Source: Streptantibioticus silvisoli
GTDB taxonomy: Bacteria; Actinomycetota; Actinomycetes; Streptomycetales; Streptomycetaceae
Length of the DNA: 64,000 nucleotides
Assembly (NCBI RefSeq): GCF_027947535.2
Contig: NZ_JAAGKO020000042.1
Coordinates: 1-64,000 of the forward strand
Direction of reading: 5' to 3'
Shown here: positions 1-9,085 of the stretch, piece by piece
Numbering within the stretch: position 1 is the stretch's first letter
Layout: each line of letters begins with the position of its first letter
Notes under the pieces: model-generated
Databases searched by the model: none
Seen by the model: the letters and a program-made list of their open reading frames with translations, nothing else
What the model was told of the DNA's origin: nothing
Program-made: the position numbers and the translations under genes

Positions 1-297
1 GGTTCGGGGGGTCGGGGGTTCGGGGCATTGTGCCGGCCGGCGGTGGCGGGACGAGGCGTTGCACCGGACGACGATGCGAGGGCGGAGGCGTTGCACCGGA
101 CGACGGCGTGGCGGCGGACGGCACGGCGGGCAGCGGGGGCCAACGGCGGCGGGGCGGAGGCGTTGCACCGGACGACGGTGTGGCGGCGCAGGGCACGGTG
201 GGCAGCGGGGGCCGGCGGATTCGGCGCCGGTGACTTTGGCGGGGCCGCAGACAGTAGTCGTGGCGGGAGCCGGTGACGGTGGTCGTGGCGGGACCGG
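1..297. repeat. Gene-free edge with ~72-bp tandem repeat
   Basis: No gene is supported here. Two copies of a roughly 72-bp G-rich unit lie at about 81-148 and 154-218, and a third partial copy of the core GGCGTTGCACCGGACGACG begins at 55. The open frames through this stretch are low-complexity Arg/Gly peptides produced by the repeat. It is downstream of mmuM, which is transcribed away from it. Confidence 0.6.
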
Positions 298-1215
298 TCA
301 GGGTTCCTGCGACAGCGCGGTGGCGAGCGCGGTGATCCCGGTCGGGCCGACCCGGCAGCAGCCGCCGATCAGCCGGGCGCCGTCCGCGTACCACTGCCGG
401 GCGGCCGACGGTGCGAATCGTGAACCGCCGTGCCACTCGCGCTGCCCGGGGTCCCAGTCCTCACCGCTGTTCGGGTAGACCACGACGGGCTTGCCGGTCG
501 CCGCGCGGGCCACCGGGATCGCCCGGCCGGCGTCCAACGGCGTACAGCAGTTGACGCCGACCGCGACCACCTCGGGAACGTCCGCCGCCAGCCCGAACGC
601 CTCCGCCAGCGGCTGACCGGCCCGCGTCACCCCACCGGCCACGCTGTAGGACAACCACACCGGCAATCCGATGCCGTCGACCACCCGCAGCAACGCCTCC
701 GCCTCGACCACGTCCGGCACGGTCTCCAGCGCCAGCACGTCCGGCCCCGCCTCCGCCAGCGCCTCGATCCGCGGCCGGTGGAACCGTTCCAGCTTCGGCA
801 CGCTCAATCCGTACCGGCCGCGGTACTCACTTCCGTCCGCGAGCATCGCCCCGTACGGTCCGACCGACGCCGCGACCCACACGCCCTGCCGCTCCCCCAC
901 CGCCCGCCGGGCCAGCGCCACGCTGTCGCGCAGCACCTCCGCCGCCCGCGAACGGCGCACGCCACGCCGTACGAAGCCCTCGAACGTCGCCTGATAACTG
1001 GCCGTCGTCAGCACCCGCGCCCCCGCCGCGAGGTAGGCCCGGTGCGCCGCGACGACCTGCTCCGGCTCCTCGGCGAGCACCCTCGCCGACCACAACTCGT
1101 CGGTCAGATCGCAGCCCTGGGCGGCGAGCTGATTCGACAGCCCGCCGTCCAGGACCACCGGCCCGGCCGCGATCGCGTCGGCGAACGCCACCGGACCACC
1201 AGCCGAACCTTTCAT
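298..1215 (-). CDS. mmuM: Homocysteine S-methyltransferase (MmuM-like)
   Basis: This 305-residue protein is predicted to transfer a methyl group from S-methylmethionine or SAM to homocysteine, giving methionine in the cytoplasm. It opens with the family signature VLDGGLSNQL and carries the zinc-binding cysteines of the fold in GVNCC (about residue 220) and in GGCCRVGP near the C-terminus. Length is normal for MmuM/YagD-type enzymes. It lies 62 bp downstream of the LLM oxidoreductase on the same strand and may be cotranscribed with it. Its position downstream of the ergothioneine genes suggests, by inference only, that it recycles homocysteine arising from SAM use by EgtD. The family assignment is firm; the methyl donor is not visible in the sequence. 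Confidence 0.88.
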   Translation of the reverse strand: MKGSAGGPVAFADAIAAGPVVLDGGLSNQLAAQGCDLTDELWSARVLAEEPEQVVAAHRAYLAAGARVLTTASYQATFEGFVRRGVRRSRAAEVLRDSVALARRAVGERQGVWVAASVGPYGAMLADGSEYRGRYGLSVPKLERFHRPRIEALAEAGPDVLALETVPDVVEAEALLRVVDGIGLPVWLSYSVAGGVTRAGQPLAEAFGLAADVPEVVAVGVNCCTPLDAGRAIPVARAATGKPVVVYPNSGEDWDPGQREWHGGSRFAPSAARQWYADGARLIGGCCRVGPTGITALATALSQEP

Positions 1216-1277
1216 CCGACGATCACCCCGCCCGTCAGCGCTCTCCGGTGCCTCTCGCTCTGCGGCAGCCGACTGTC

Positions 1278-2201
1278 TCAGCCGAGCTGCGACTGCACCT
1301 GCGAGGAGATCAGCTCCAGGTGGTCCAGGTCGTCCAGGTCGAGGATCTGCAGGTAGAAGCGGCTGGCCCCGGCCTCGGCGAACCGGCCGATCTTCTCGAC
1401 CACCTCGGCGGGCGTGCCGGCCAGCCCGTTCTCCCGCAGTTCGGCCGCGTCCCGGCCGATGGCGGCCGCCCGCCGCGTCACCTCGGCGTCGTCCTTGCCG
1501 ACGCAGGCGACCAGCGCGTTGGAGTACACCAGCTCCTGCGGGTCCCGGCCGATCTCACGCGCGGCCTCCCGCACCCTGCCGAACTGCTCCCTGGTCTCCT
1601 CCAGCGAGCCGAACGGCATGTTGAACTCGTCCGCGTACCGCGCCGTGAGCTTCGGCGTGCGGCTCGCGCCCTTGCCGCCGATGAGCACCGGCAACCGGTC
1701 CTGCGCCGGCTTGACCAGCGCCGGGGCGTCCGTGAGCTGGTAGTGCGTGCCGTGGTGGCTGAACGTCTTGCCCGCCGGCGTCGACCACAGCCCGGTGACG
1801 ATCGCCAACTGCTCCTCCAGCCGGCCGAACTTCTCCTTCGGGAACGGGATGCCGTACGCCTTGTGCTCCTCCTCGTACCAGCCCGCGCCCAGGCCGAGCT
1901 CGACCCGCCCGCCCGACATCCGGTCGACCTGCGCGACCTCGATCGCCAGCACCCCCGGCAGGCGGAACGTCGCCGCCGTCATCAGCGTGCCCAGCCTGAT
2001 CCGGCTCGTCTCCCGCGCCAGACCCGCCAGCGTGATCCACGCGTCGGTCGGCCCGGGCAGGCCGTCGACGTCACCCATCTTCAGGTAGTGGTCGGAGCGG
2101 AAGAACGCGTCGAATCCGAGGTCCTCGGTGGCCTTGGCGACGGTCAGCAGCGTCTCGTACGAGGCGCCCTGCTGCGGTTCGGTGAAGATACGAAGATCCA
2201 T
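1278..2201 (-). CDS. LLM-class F420-dependent oxidoreductase
   Basis: A 307-residue luciferase-like TIM-barrel protein. The N-terminus MDLRIFTEPQQ, the segment DAFFRSDHYL and the motif GGRVELGLGAGWYEEEH around residue 95-110 are typical of F420-dependent LLM oxidoreductases. The substrate cannot be read from the sequence. The ATG at 2201 has a perfect AGGAGG only one base upstream, unusually close, but no better in-frame start is present. It sits between egtD (205 bp upstream) and mmuM (62 bp downstream) on the same strand. An FMN-type LLM enzyme is the main alternative. Confidence 0.85.
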   Translation of the reverse strand: MDLRIFTEPQQGASYETLLTVAKATEDLGFDAFFRSDHYLKMGDVDGLPGPTDAWITLAGLARETSRIRLGTLMTAATFRLPGVLAIEVAQVDRMSGGRVELGLGAGWYEEEHKAYGIPFPKEKFGRLEEQLAIVTGLWSTPAGKTFSHHGTHYQLTDAPALVKPAQDRLPVLIGGKGASRTPKLTARYADEFNMPFGSLEETREQFGRVREAAREIGRDPQELVYSNALVACVGKDDAEVTRRAAAIGRDAAELRENGLAGTPAEVVEKIGRFAEAGASRFYLQILDLDDLDHLELISSQVQSQLG

Positions 2202-2406
2202 GCCTCCTATCCTGCCCCTTCCTCCCGCACGGGGCAGGGCGGGGCGATCCGGAAACGGCGAGCCGGCGCCGGCGGTCCGCAGCTCACGTCTTCAGCTCAC
2301 ATCTTCAGCTCACGGTCTTCAGGGGGCGGCCAGGTCATCGGGACTCCGGTGTTCGGGACTCCGGTGTCCGGCGCTCCCGATTTCGGCGCTCCCGTTTCGG
2401 CGGGGC
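2202..2406. repeat. egtD-LLM spacer with short direct repeats
   Basis: No gene. Contains three copies of a CAGCTCAC/TCTTCAG unit (about 2278-2320), followed by alternating GGGACTCCGGTGTYCGG and CGGCGCTCCCG units (2339-2400). These are local tandem duplications; no clear terminator hairpin was seen. Confidence 0.5.
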
Positions 2407-3378
2407 TCAGGGGCGGACCGCCAGCGAGAGTGCAAAGCGGTGCTCGGCGTCGGTCCACCAGTGACGTTGCTCCAATCCGGCGGCCAGCAGTTCGTCGCGC
2501 ACCCCGCTCTCGCGGAACTTCGCCGAGATCTCGGTCCGGATCTCCTCGCCACGGGCGAACTCGACCTTCAGGTCCAGCGCGGGGATCTTGGCGGTGAACG
2601 CCGCGGTGGCCCGCAGCCGCATCTCGATCCACTCGTGCTTGGCGTCCCAGCGGGCGACGTGCTCGAAGGCGTCCGGATCGAGGTCCGCGCCGAGTTCCCG
2701 GTCCAGGACCGCCAGCACGTTCTTGTTGAACGCCGCCGTCACCCCGGCCGCGTCGTCGTAGGCGGCCACCAGGGTCCGTTCGTCCTTGACCAGGTCGGTC
2801 CCCAGCAGCAGCGCGTCGCCCGGCGCCAGCGCGTCGTGCACCCGGCGCAGGAACTCCGCACGCTCCGAAGGCAGCAGATTCCCGATCGTGCCGCCGAGGA
2901 ACGCCACCAGCCGCGGCCCGTCGGCCGGCGGCAACGTCAGCCCGGCCTGGAAGTCGGCGATCAGCGCGTGCACCGCCAGCCCCGGATAGTCGGCGATCAG
3001 CGCCCGCCCGGCCTGTTCGAGCGCCGACTCGCTGACGTCGACCGGAACGTACCCGGTCAACGTACCGCCGGCCCGCAGCGCCTCGATCAGCAGCCGGGTC
3101 TTCTCCGACGATCCGGAGCCCAGCTCGACCAGCACGCGGGCACCGGTGACCGCGGCGATCGCACCGGCCTCGGCCGCCAGGATCGCCCGTTCCGCGCGGG
3201 TCGGGTAGTACTCGGGGAGTTGGGTGATCTCCTCGAACAGCTCGCTGCCTCTGGCGTCGTAGAACCACTTGGGCGGCAGCCATTTCGGCTCGGCCGTCAG
3301 TCCGTTGACGACGTCGGCGCGCAGGGCGCGTGCGGTGGCGTCGGCGGGCAGTTGCCTGGTCAGGGTGAAGGCACTCAT
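2407..3378 (-). CDS. egtD: L-histidine N(alpha)-methyltransferase EgtD
   Basis: EgtD trimethylates the alpha-amino group of histidine with three SAM to give hercynine, the first committed step of ergothioneine synthesis. The 323-residue product has the N-terminal segment PKWLPPKWFYDARGSELFE, the SAM-binding LVELGSGSSEKT at residues 83-94, the acidic VPVDVSESAL, and ends ALSLAVRP as family members do. The ATG at 3378 is chosen because it overlaps the egtC stop by 4 bp (ATGA), indicating translational coupling; the frame is open further upstream but that part lies inside egtC. Length matches mycobacterial EgtD (about 320 residues). Confidence 0.96.
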   Translation of the reverse strand: MSAFTLTRQLPADATARALRADVVNGLTAEPKWLPPKWFYDARGSELFEEITQLPEYYPTRAERAILAAEAGAIAAVTGARVLVELGSGSSEKTRLLIEALRAGGTLTGYVPVDVSESALEQAGRALIADYPGLAVHALIADFQAGLTLPPADGPRLVAFLGGTIGNLLPSERAEFLRRVHDALAPGDALLLGTDLVKDERTLVAAYDDAAGVTAAFNKNVLAVLDRELGADLDPDAFEHVARWDAKHEWIEMRLRATAAFTAKIPALDLKVEFARGEEIRTEISAKFRESGVRDELLAAGLEQRHWWTDAEHRFALSLAVRP

Positions 3379-4127
3379 ACCGGCGGCTCCTTGAGGGGGG
3401 TTGCGTCGATCCCGTCGGGGCGGGCCAGGATCACCGTGCGATCCGGGACCCGCGTCCAGCCGGGCGCGTCGTCGTAGGGTTCCGAGGCGACGACCACGTG
3501 GCTGCCGCGCTCCCATCGGTGCCAGAGCGTGTCGCCCCAGGCGGTGGCGGCGATGGTCTCGCCGTCGGTCAACAGCAGATTGAGCCGCGCCGGAACCCGG
3601 GCGGCCACCTCGGTGACGGTGTCGGCCAGCGCCTCACCCGGCGACGCGCCGTCACGCAACCGGTGCAGGACCAGCGCCCACACCAGCGCCGAGTCGCAGC
3701 GCGCCTCCAGGTTCAGCAGTTCCTCGGCCGGCAGCCGCCCGGCGAGCGCGGCGACCGAACCGGGCCAGCCGGGCAGGGCGCCGTTGTGGCTGAACAGCCA
3801 GCGCCCCTCGCCGTAGGGCGCCGCGGCCGAGGCGTCCGGCGCCGAACCGTCCGTCGTGTCCCGCACCGCGGCCAGGATCGAGCCGGACCGCACGACCCGG
3901 GCCAGGTCCGTGAACGACGGATCGGCCCACATCGGCCCCGCCCGGCGGTACCGCGCCGGCACTGGGTCACCGGGCGCGTACCACCCCACGCCGAACCCGT
4001 CCGCGTTCACCGTGCCGTGCTCCTGCTGACGCGGCGCCCACGCCTGTCGGTACAGCGCGTACGCCGGCTCGACCAGCACCGTGCCCAACCGCACGGGTGG
4101 ACCGAGATAGGCGACATGACGACACAT
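3375..4127 (-). CDS. egtC: Gamma-glutamyl hercynylcysteine sulfoxide hydrolase EgtC
   Basis: EgtC is a class II glutamine-amidotransferase-fold (Ntn) hydrolase that removes the gamma-glutamyl group from gamma-glutamyl-hercynylcysteine sulfoxide. The 250-residue sequence starts MCRHVAYLG, placing the catalytic cysteine at position 2 after Met removal, and contains NADGFGVGWY and the LFSHNGAL motif expected of the fold. It overlaps egtD by 4 bp but is separated from egtB by a 303-bp repetitive spacer, so its expression may partly depend on a signal in that spacer. No egtE lyase gene is present in the window. Confidence 0.95.
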   Translation of the reverse strand: MCRHVAYLGPPVRLGTVLVEPAYALYRQAWAPRQQEHGTVNADGFGVGWYAPGDPVPARYRRAGPMWADPSFTDLARVVRSGSILAAVRDTTDGSAPDASAAAPYGEGRWLFSHNGALPGWPGSVAALAGRLPAEELLNLEARCDSALVWALVLHRLRDGASPGEALADTVTEVAARVPARLNLLLTDGETIAATAWGDTLWHRWERGSHVVVASEPYDDAPGWTRVPDRTVILARPDGIDATPLKEPPV

Positions 4128-4430
4128 CGGAACTCCTCATTGACGCTCGGAATCGGCCTTCGACATCCGGGCTTGGGGCTTTGGAGCTTGGGGCTTCGGA
4201 GCTGGGGGCTTGGGGCCTGGGCTTGGGGCCTGGGGCAATCGACTCGGGCGTTCGGCTTGGGCTTGGGTAATGGGGCTTGGGCAATCGGCCGACGGGGCCT
4301 TGCAGGCGGCAGGCGCTTCGGACCGAGGGAATGGCGGTGCCACCGTGTCCCGTGCCCGGGCCGGCGCGCCCGGGCACGGGTCCACCTCGGGTGGGACCCG
4401 AGGACTCCGACGGATCACCGCCCGGCGCGG
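4128..4430. repeat. Repetitive spacer inside the egt cluster
   Basis: The only long gap in egtABCD. From about 4170 to 4290 it consists of degenerate GGGGCTTGGG/GGAGCTTGG units rich in G and T on the plus strand. The egtB-proximal half holds two strong inverted repeats (listed separately). No gene is supported. Confidence 0.6.
4349..4403 (-). terminator. Two adjacent hairpins between egtB and egtC
   Basis: A perfect 13-bp inverted repeat (4349-4361 with 4368-4380, 6-base loop) is followed by an 8-bp inverted repeat (4385-4392 with 4396-4403, 3-base loop). In the minus-strand transcript they lie 28 bp after the egtB stop and about 220 bp before egtC. No T-run follows, as is common in high-GC bacteria. 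They could attenuate transcription or mark RNA processing; the structure is certain, the function is inferred. Confidence 0.5.
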
Positions 4431-5795
4431 TCAGGGCGTGGCTGGACGTGCGTCGCGCGCGGTCCGGAAGCCGGCGAATATCTGGCGGCGCACGGGATAG
4501 TCCCAGTTGCGGAACGTGCCGCGGCACGCCACCTCGGCCACCGAGAACGCGCCACCGCGCAGCACCTTGCACTCCGGGCCGAAGAAGACCTCGGAGTACT
4601 CCCGGTACGGGAACGCCCGGAACCCCGGGTACGGCAGGAAGTCGCTCGCCGTCCACTCCCACACGTCACCGATGAGCTGGCGCACGCCCTGCGGCGAGGC
4701 CCCCTCCGGGTAACTGCCGGCCGGGGCCGGCCGGAGATGGCGCTGCCCGAGGTTGGCCAACCGGGCACTGGGCTCCGCGTCACCCCACGGGAAACGGCGG
4801 GACCGGCCGCTGTCCGGGTCGTGCCGTGCCGCCTTCTCCCACTCCGCCTCGGTCGGCAGCCGCCGTCCCGCCCATCGCGCGTAGGCGTCCGCCTCGTACC
4901 AGCTGACGTGCAGCACCGGTTCGTCGTCCGGAACCGGCTCGACGGTGCCGAACCTGCGCCGCGACCAGCCCTCCCCGTCCCTGCGCCAGGACATCGGCGC
5001 CTCGATCCCCTGGTCGCGCACCATCCGGTATCCGGCCGGCGCCCACCACCGCGGCTCGTGGTACCCGTTGTCCGCGATGAAACGCTTGTACGCCCCGCAC
5101 GTCACCGGCACGGTGTCGAGGAAGAACGGCGGCACGTCCACCCGATGCGCCGGCCGCTCGTTGTCCAGCGCCCACGGCTCACTGTCGGTCCCCATGACGA
5201 ACGGCCCGCCAGGGATGAGGACTTCGGCCGGCAGCGTAGCCGCGTCCGCCGGCGCCGGGCCCGGTGCCGGCGCGGTGAGGGCCGCCGGACCGCTGCGCAA
5301 CTGATGGGTGATCAGCATCGTCTCACCGTGCTGCTGCTCGTGCTGCGCGATCATGCCGAACGCGAACCCGGCGTCCAGCAACGGCTTGCCGTGCAACGCC
5401 GTGACCTCCAGCAGGTCGAACACCCTGCCGCGCACCTCGGCCGCGTACCCGCGCGCCTCACCGGGTGACAGCAGCGGCAACATCGGCCGCTCGGACCGCG
5501 GATGCTCGAACGCGTCGTAGATCGAGTCGATGTCCGGCCGGATCGCCTCCCGCCCACCGACGGCGCGCAGCAGCCACAGCTCCTCCTGGTTGGCAATGTG
5601 CGCCAGGTCCCAGACCAGCGGCGACATCAGCGGCGAATGCTGGGCGATCAGGTCGCTCTCGTCAACGCACGTCGTCAACACGTGGGTTCGAACCCGCGCG
5701 CCGTCCAGCACCCTGACCGCCCGGCGCCGCGTCTCCTCGGGGTCGAAGACGTCCCCGGTACCGCGGGGGTCGGACGGGGGAAGTGATGTGGTCAT
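4431..5795 (-). CDS. egtB: Ergothioneine sulfoxide synthase EgtB
   Basis: EgtB is a mononuclear non-heme iron enzyme joining hercynine to gamma-glutamylcysteine (or cysteine) with O2 to form the sulfoxide. The 454-residue product has an N-terminal DinB-like helical domain with the probable iron ligands His66 (DLAHIANQEE), His152 and His156 (QHEQQHGET), and a C-terminal formylglycine-generating-enzyme/SUMF1 domain (PFVMGTDSEPW through VLRGGAFSVAEVACRGTFRN). The ATG at 5795 overlaps the egtA stop by 4 bp; the frame stays open far upstream but only inside egtA. Presence of EgtA and EgtC supports a gamma-glutamylcysteine-dependent pathway of the mycobacterial type. Confidence 0.96.
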   Translation of the reverse strand: MTTSLPPSDPRGTGDVFDPEETRRRAVRVLDGARVRTHVLTTCVDESDLIAQHSPLMSPLVWDLAHIANQEELWLLRAVGGREAIRPDIDSIYDAFEHPRSERPMLPLLSPGEARGYAAEVRGRVFDLLEVTALHGKPLLDAGFAFGMIAQHEQQHGETMLITHQLRSGPAALTAPAPGPAPADAATLPAEVLIPGGPFVMGTDSEPWALDNERPAHRVDVPPFFLDTVPVTCGAYKRFIADNGYHEPRWWAPAGYRMVRDQGIEAPMSWRRDGEGWSRRRFGTVEPVPDDEPVLHVSWYEADAYARWAGRRLPTEAEWEKAARHDPDSGRSRRFPWGDAEPSARLANLGQRHLRPAPAGSYPEGASPQGVRQLIGDVWEWTASDFLPYPGFRAFPYREYSEVFFGPECKVLRGGAFSVAEVACRGTFRNWDYPVRRQIFAGFRTARDARPATP

Positions 5796-7096
5796 GATGC
5801 TTCGTCCTTCCCGCTGAGCGGGCCCGCCGCCGCGGCCGGCCGCCGCGCCGGAGTGAAAGTCTTCTGGTCGAGCAGGTCGTCGGCGGGACATCGGCCCCGA
5901 GCGACGTACCGTTCCGTGAACTCGGCCACCGCGTCCTGGATCGCCGCGCTCGCGCCCAGTCGCGGCAACGCCTCCCGCGCCGCGTCGAAGCACGCCGCAG
6001 CCGCCAGCCGCAACGCCGCGTCCGTCATCCCGTGCCGTGCCGCCCGCCGCCACAGCGGGTTGCCCGGCGCTCGGTAGTACGGCCGCAGGTCCAGCGGTCG
6101 CACCGCTTGCAGCGCCGTCCGCGACGCCACCGGATCGTCCAACAGCGCGGTGGTCACGGCCAACGGCACGATCCACCCGTCCTCGCCCGGCTGCGCGTCG
6201 ATCATCCGGAACTCCAGATGCCCTTGCGGCCGCACCGGCGGAAACAACGTCGTCAGGTGATACGCCAGATCGTCCGCCGTCGGCCGCCGCGACGCCGCGC
6301 TCCGACCGGCCAGCCACTCACGGAACGTCAGCCCGCTCGGCACCTCCCACGGTCCGCTGTCCCGCCGCACACACAGCACCGGCGTGCCGAGCGCGTAGGC
6401 CACCCACGCGTCCCTGGGGTCTTCCGCCTCATCCGGCGCCCGAGTGCGCGCCGGGTCCAGTGCCGCCCACACCGCCTGCCGCGTCGAGCGGATACCGGTC
6501 GGCCTTCCCCTGCTGAACGGTGAGTTGGCGAAGGCGGCCACCAGAACCGGTCCCAGCAGATGCGCCAGCCGCCACCGCTGCCGATACCCCTGCGACCCCG
6601 CACCCTCCGTGCCGGAGTCCAGGCAGACCTGCACCGAGGCCGTACTGCCCATCATCGCCCGCCCGACCGGCCCTGCCCGGTCGAAGTACTCCTCCATCGC
6701 GGCGTACCGCGGCAACGTCAGCACCCGCCGCGGCCGATGCCACGGATCATGCCCGAACCCCGCCAACCCCAGCCCGTGCTCCCGCAAACACTCCCGAACC
6801 GCTTCCAGATCGCGGTTCATGGTCTCCACACACCCGGTGAGCGACTCCTCCGGCGGCGAACTCAGCTCCACCTGCCCGCCCGGCTCCTGCGTCAACGCGG
6901 AACGCAGCGGAAGTCGCTCCAGATCTGTGTACGCCGCCCGCAACCGCACCGGACCCACCGGCACCAACGGGTCGCCATCGTCGTGCACCAGCCACTCCAG
7001 CTCCACGCCGACCTTGCGCGGCGGGCCGTTCTTGAAGCAGATGCCGTGCACACGCGCCGCAGCCTCCGCCTCATCGATCAACGTGACGTCACTCAT
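5792..7096 (-). CDS. egtA: Gamma-glutamylcysteine ligase EgtA
   Basis: EgtA makes gamma-glutamylcysteine from glutamate and cysteine using ATP and supplies the thiol donor for EgtB. The 434-residue protein belongs to the GCS2 glutamate-cysteine ligase family: VGVELEWLVHD at about residues 29-39, GQVELSSPP, and GHLEFRMIDAQPG late in the protein. The ATG at 7096 (MSDVTLIDEAE) is preferred over an in-frame ATG 63 bp upstream because GGGGGTCC lies just before it. It is the first gene of the egt cluster, coupled to egtB by a 4-bp overlap. A GGGAAC/GTT pair upstream resembles an ECF promoter but its spacing is poor. Confidence 0.93.
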   Translation of the reverse strand: MSDVTLIDEAEAAARVHGICFKNGPPRKVGVELEWLVHDDGDPLVPVGPVRLRAAYTDLERLPLRSALTQEPGGQVELSSPPEESLTGCVETMNRDLEAVRECLREHGLGLAGFGHDPWHRPRRVLTLPRYAAMEEYFDRAGPVGRAMMGSTASVQVCLDSGTEGAGSQGYRQRWRLAHLLGPVLVAAFANSPFSRGRPTGIRSTRQAVWAALDPARTRAPDEAEDPRDAWVAYALGTPVLCVRRDSGPWEVPSGLTFREWLAGRSAASRRPTADDLAYHLTTLFPPVRPQGHLEFRMIDAQPGEDGWIVPLAVTTALLDDPVASRTALQAVRPLDLRPYYRAPGNPLWRRAARHGMTDAALRLAAAACFDAAREALPRLGASAAIQDAVAEFTERYVARGRCPADDLLDQKTFTPARRPAAAAGPLSGKDEAS

Positions 7097-8701
7097 CGCC
7101 GGACCCCCAGTCACGGTCTTCCTCGGACAACCATTCCACTGCATCACGTTCCCGGGCATATCGCACGCCCTTTATCGAACTACAGTTCCTTTCTCCTCAT
7201 CCATTGCCTCCTTCTCTGCCCGCCGTCGCCGTCACCAATCCCCACGAATTGACCACCTCTCCCCACATCCGGCAAGCCTCCGGGGAACGCATACTCGCCC
7301 CGCCCCGGCAATCCGTCCGCGACCTGCGGATTCCGTGATCCTTTGCCGATTTCGGTCCGCCCGGCCGCACCGCCGATCCAGGCCGACCGCATGCGCCGCG
7401 TCCACGGCGGCCGACGCACCTTGCCTCCCTCACCGGAGGGGCCCGCCCCGGGAAGACCGCCGTACTCCGCCCGCTGCATCAGCGCCACACATCTCCTCCC
7501 TCCAGCCGATCCCTCCGGGCCCCTCCGGTCTCTCCGATTGCCGCTCCGCCCGATTGCCCGACTGCCGCTCCGCCCGATCGCCCGACTGCGTCCACCCCGA
7601 GTGCCTCGACTGCTGCTCCATCCGATCGCCCGACTGCCGCTCCGCCCGATTGCCCGACTGCCGCTCCGGCGTCTTCCCCACGGGGCCGTTCGACCAGGTC
7701 ACGGTCCGCGATCTCGCCGGCCGTCCGGCTGGGCTCTTCCCCCGGCTTGCCGAGGTCGGAATCCACTGCATTCGGTGTCACCCGAATGGCCGCTGCCTGC
7801 GGTCACCTACGGCTCGGCACCCCTCCCTGCCGCGTCGCCGGCGGCAGACGGCAGACGGAAGCTGCTGGCAGCCGCCCCCGTGGACCTCGAAGGCCTGGAC
7901 GCCCGCCTCGAACCATCCGCCAACCGATCGCGCGATCCCTCCGAAGACGGACACCATGCGGCCGTGGACGGCGGACCGGAGGGCGGCGAGCGACGGGCGA
8001 CCGGCGACCGGCGACCGGCGACCGGCGACGGCAAGGCTGCCACTGCGAGGCCTCCCGGCCGACGCGGTTGCCGCCGCTGCGGACTTCGCTTCAACCGCTG
8101 GCGCCAACCCGTCCATTCAGGGCCACGGTGGACAGTCGCGAGCAACGAAAGCGGCGATGTGTGAACCACGCAGGACACCTACCACTTCTCCCACGGGTTC
8201 TCCGATGAGCGAAGCGCTCATGCGCAACTGGTTGATCGATGGCAGCGACCGATGCGTCGCGCCTGAACGTCCACCAGCCATCGCCTCCCTCCCAATCCTC
8301 GAAGTCCTCAACGTTCCCGACGTCCTCAACTCACAGATCCCAGCGAATGCGATGGCGGCCCAGAGGCCGTGCCGGTCGATCAAGCCGGCGCGGCTGGCTG
8401 ACCCATTGCGATCGGACCGTTGAAGCCCCAGCCATGGGGCGGACCCCTTGAGCCAGGGGGCGTTGAAGCCCCAGCCGTGGGAACTGCCCTGTTGAGCCCG
8501 GTCCGTCGAAGTCCCAGCCATGGAGGCGCAGCCGTTGAACCAGGGGCGTTGAACTCGGCCTTGCCATCCCAAACCGATCCGCTGGATCAATCGATCCGGT
8601 CAACGGAAGCCCGACGCGTCGGCACGGTCGGAACAACCGTGGCGCGGACCGAAACAACTAGCCGCCGGTGATCGTTCGCAGAGAGTCGGGGCCGGGGCCT
8701 T
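7097..8701. other. 1.6-kb gene-free region
   Basis: Between egtA and the next gene no reading frame has recognisable domains, a convincing ribosome-binding site or balanced amino-acid composition. The long frames crossing it are Arg/Pro/Ser-rich and follow the repeats. It contains the 24-bp array at 7534-7669, four tandem GCGACCG units near 8000-8025, and imperfect copies of a GTTGAAGCCCCAGCCRTGG unit at 8420-8560. The egtA leader lies at its left end. Confidence 0.55.
7534..7669. repeat. 24-bp tandem array, about 6 copies
   Basis: Units begin with CCGATYGCCCGACTGC and recur at 7534 (shortened to 16 bp), 7550, 7574, 7597, 7622 and 7646. Because the unit is eight codons long, every frame reads as an 8-residue peptide repeat, which explains the misleading long open frames here. 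No gene or RNA function is evident. Confidence 0.8.
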
Positions 8702-9085
8702 TCAGGGTGGCCCCGGACCCGGCGAACAGAGCTCCAGGAGTGCCCGCACCTGGTCAGCGGCCTCAGCGATGGCATCAGCTGCCTCGATACAGCTCCAATA
8801 GAGAGCCAACTCCTCCGTCGAACGCGCGAGAGCGACCAGCGCGACCCCAGCCTCACCGGATATCGCCAACAGGTCCCGCAACGCACCGTCCGGCCGCCGA
8901 ACCGACGTCAGCCGCACCGCCCTCACCGACCCGGCTCGCACTCCGGGCAGTGGATTCATGGCAAGGCGCCCGACAACAGCTTCGACCAGAGCATGGGCTT
9001 CCCATGCCTCGGCCACGACAGCCCGTTCCTCAGGTGCGGCGGCGATCGCGAAACGCGTGATGGCGATCAGGCGTGCGGCGTCCAT
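8702..9085 (-). CDS. Small helical protein of unknown function
   Basis: I do not recognise this 127-residue protein. It is Ala/Leu/Glu-rich and predicted to be almost entirely alpha-helical, with no signal peptide or membrane segment. The start at 9085 (MDAARLIAITRFA) is chosen because GGGAGGGAA lies 7-8 bases upstream; the frame extends 34 codons further but with poorer composition. It is isolated, with gene-free DNA on both sides. The composition and ribosome-binding site make a real gene likely, but there is no functional clue. A cytosolic partner of a regulator is possible but not shown. Confidence 0.6.
   Translation of the reverse strand: MDAARLIAITRFAIAAAPEERAVVAEAWEAHALVEAVVGRLAMNPLPGVRAGSVRAVRLTSVRRPDGALRDLLAISGEAGVALVALARSTEELALYWSCIEAADAIAEAADQVRALLELCSPGPGPP

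Noticed and set aside
5684-5695. GGGTTCGAACCC resembling a tRNA T-arm
   Set aside because: It lies within the EgtB coding sequence (ARVRTHVLT region), has no accompanying acceptor, D or anticodon stems, and is explained by codons.
7129-7153. GGGAAC-N16-GTT on the minus strand upstream of egtA, resembling a SigR promoter
   Set aside because: The spacing is about two bases short of the usual SigR spacing and one element base differs; not strong enough to call.
6444-8423. Long plus-strand frame across the egtA 5' end and the gene-free region
   Set aside because: It is antisense to egtA at first and then follows tandem repeats; no domain or ribosome-binding site.
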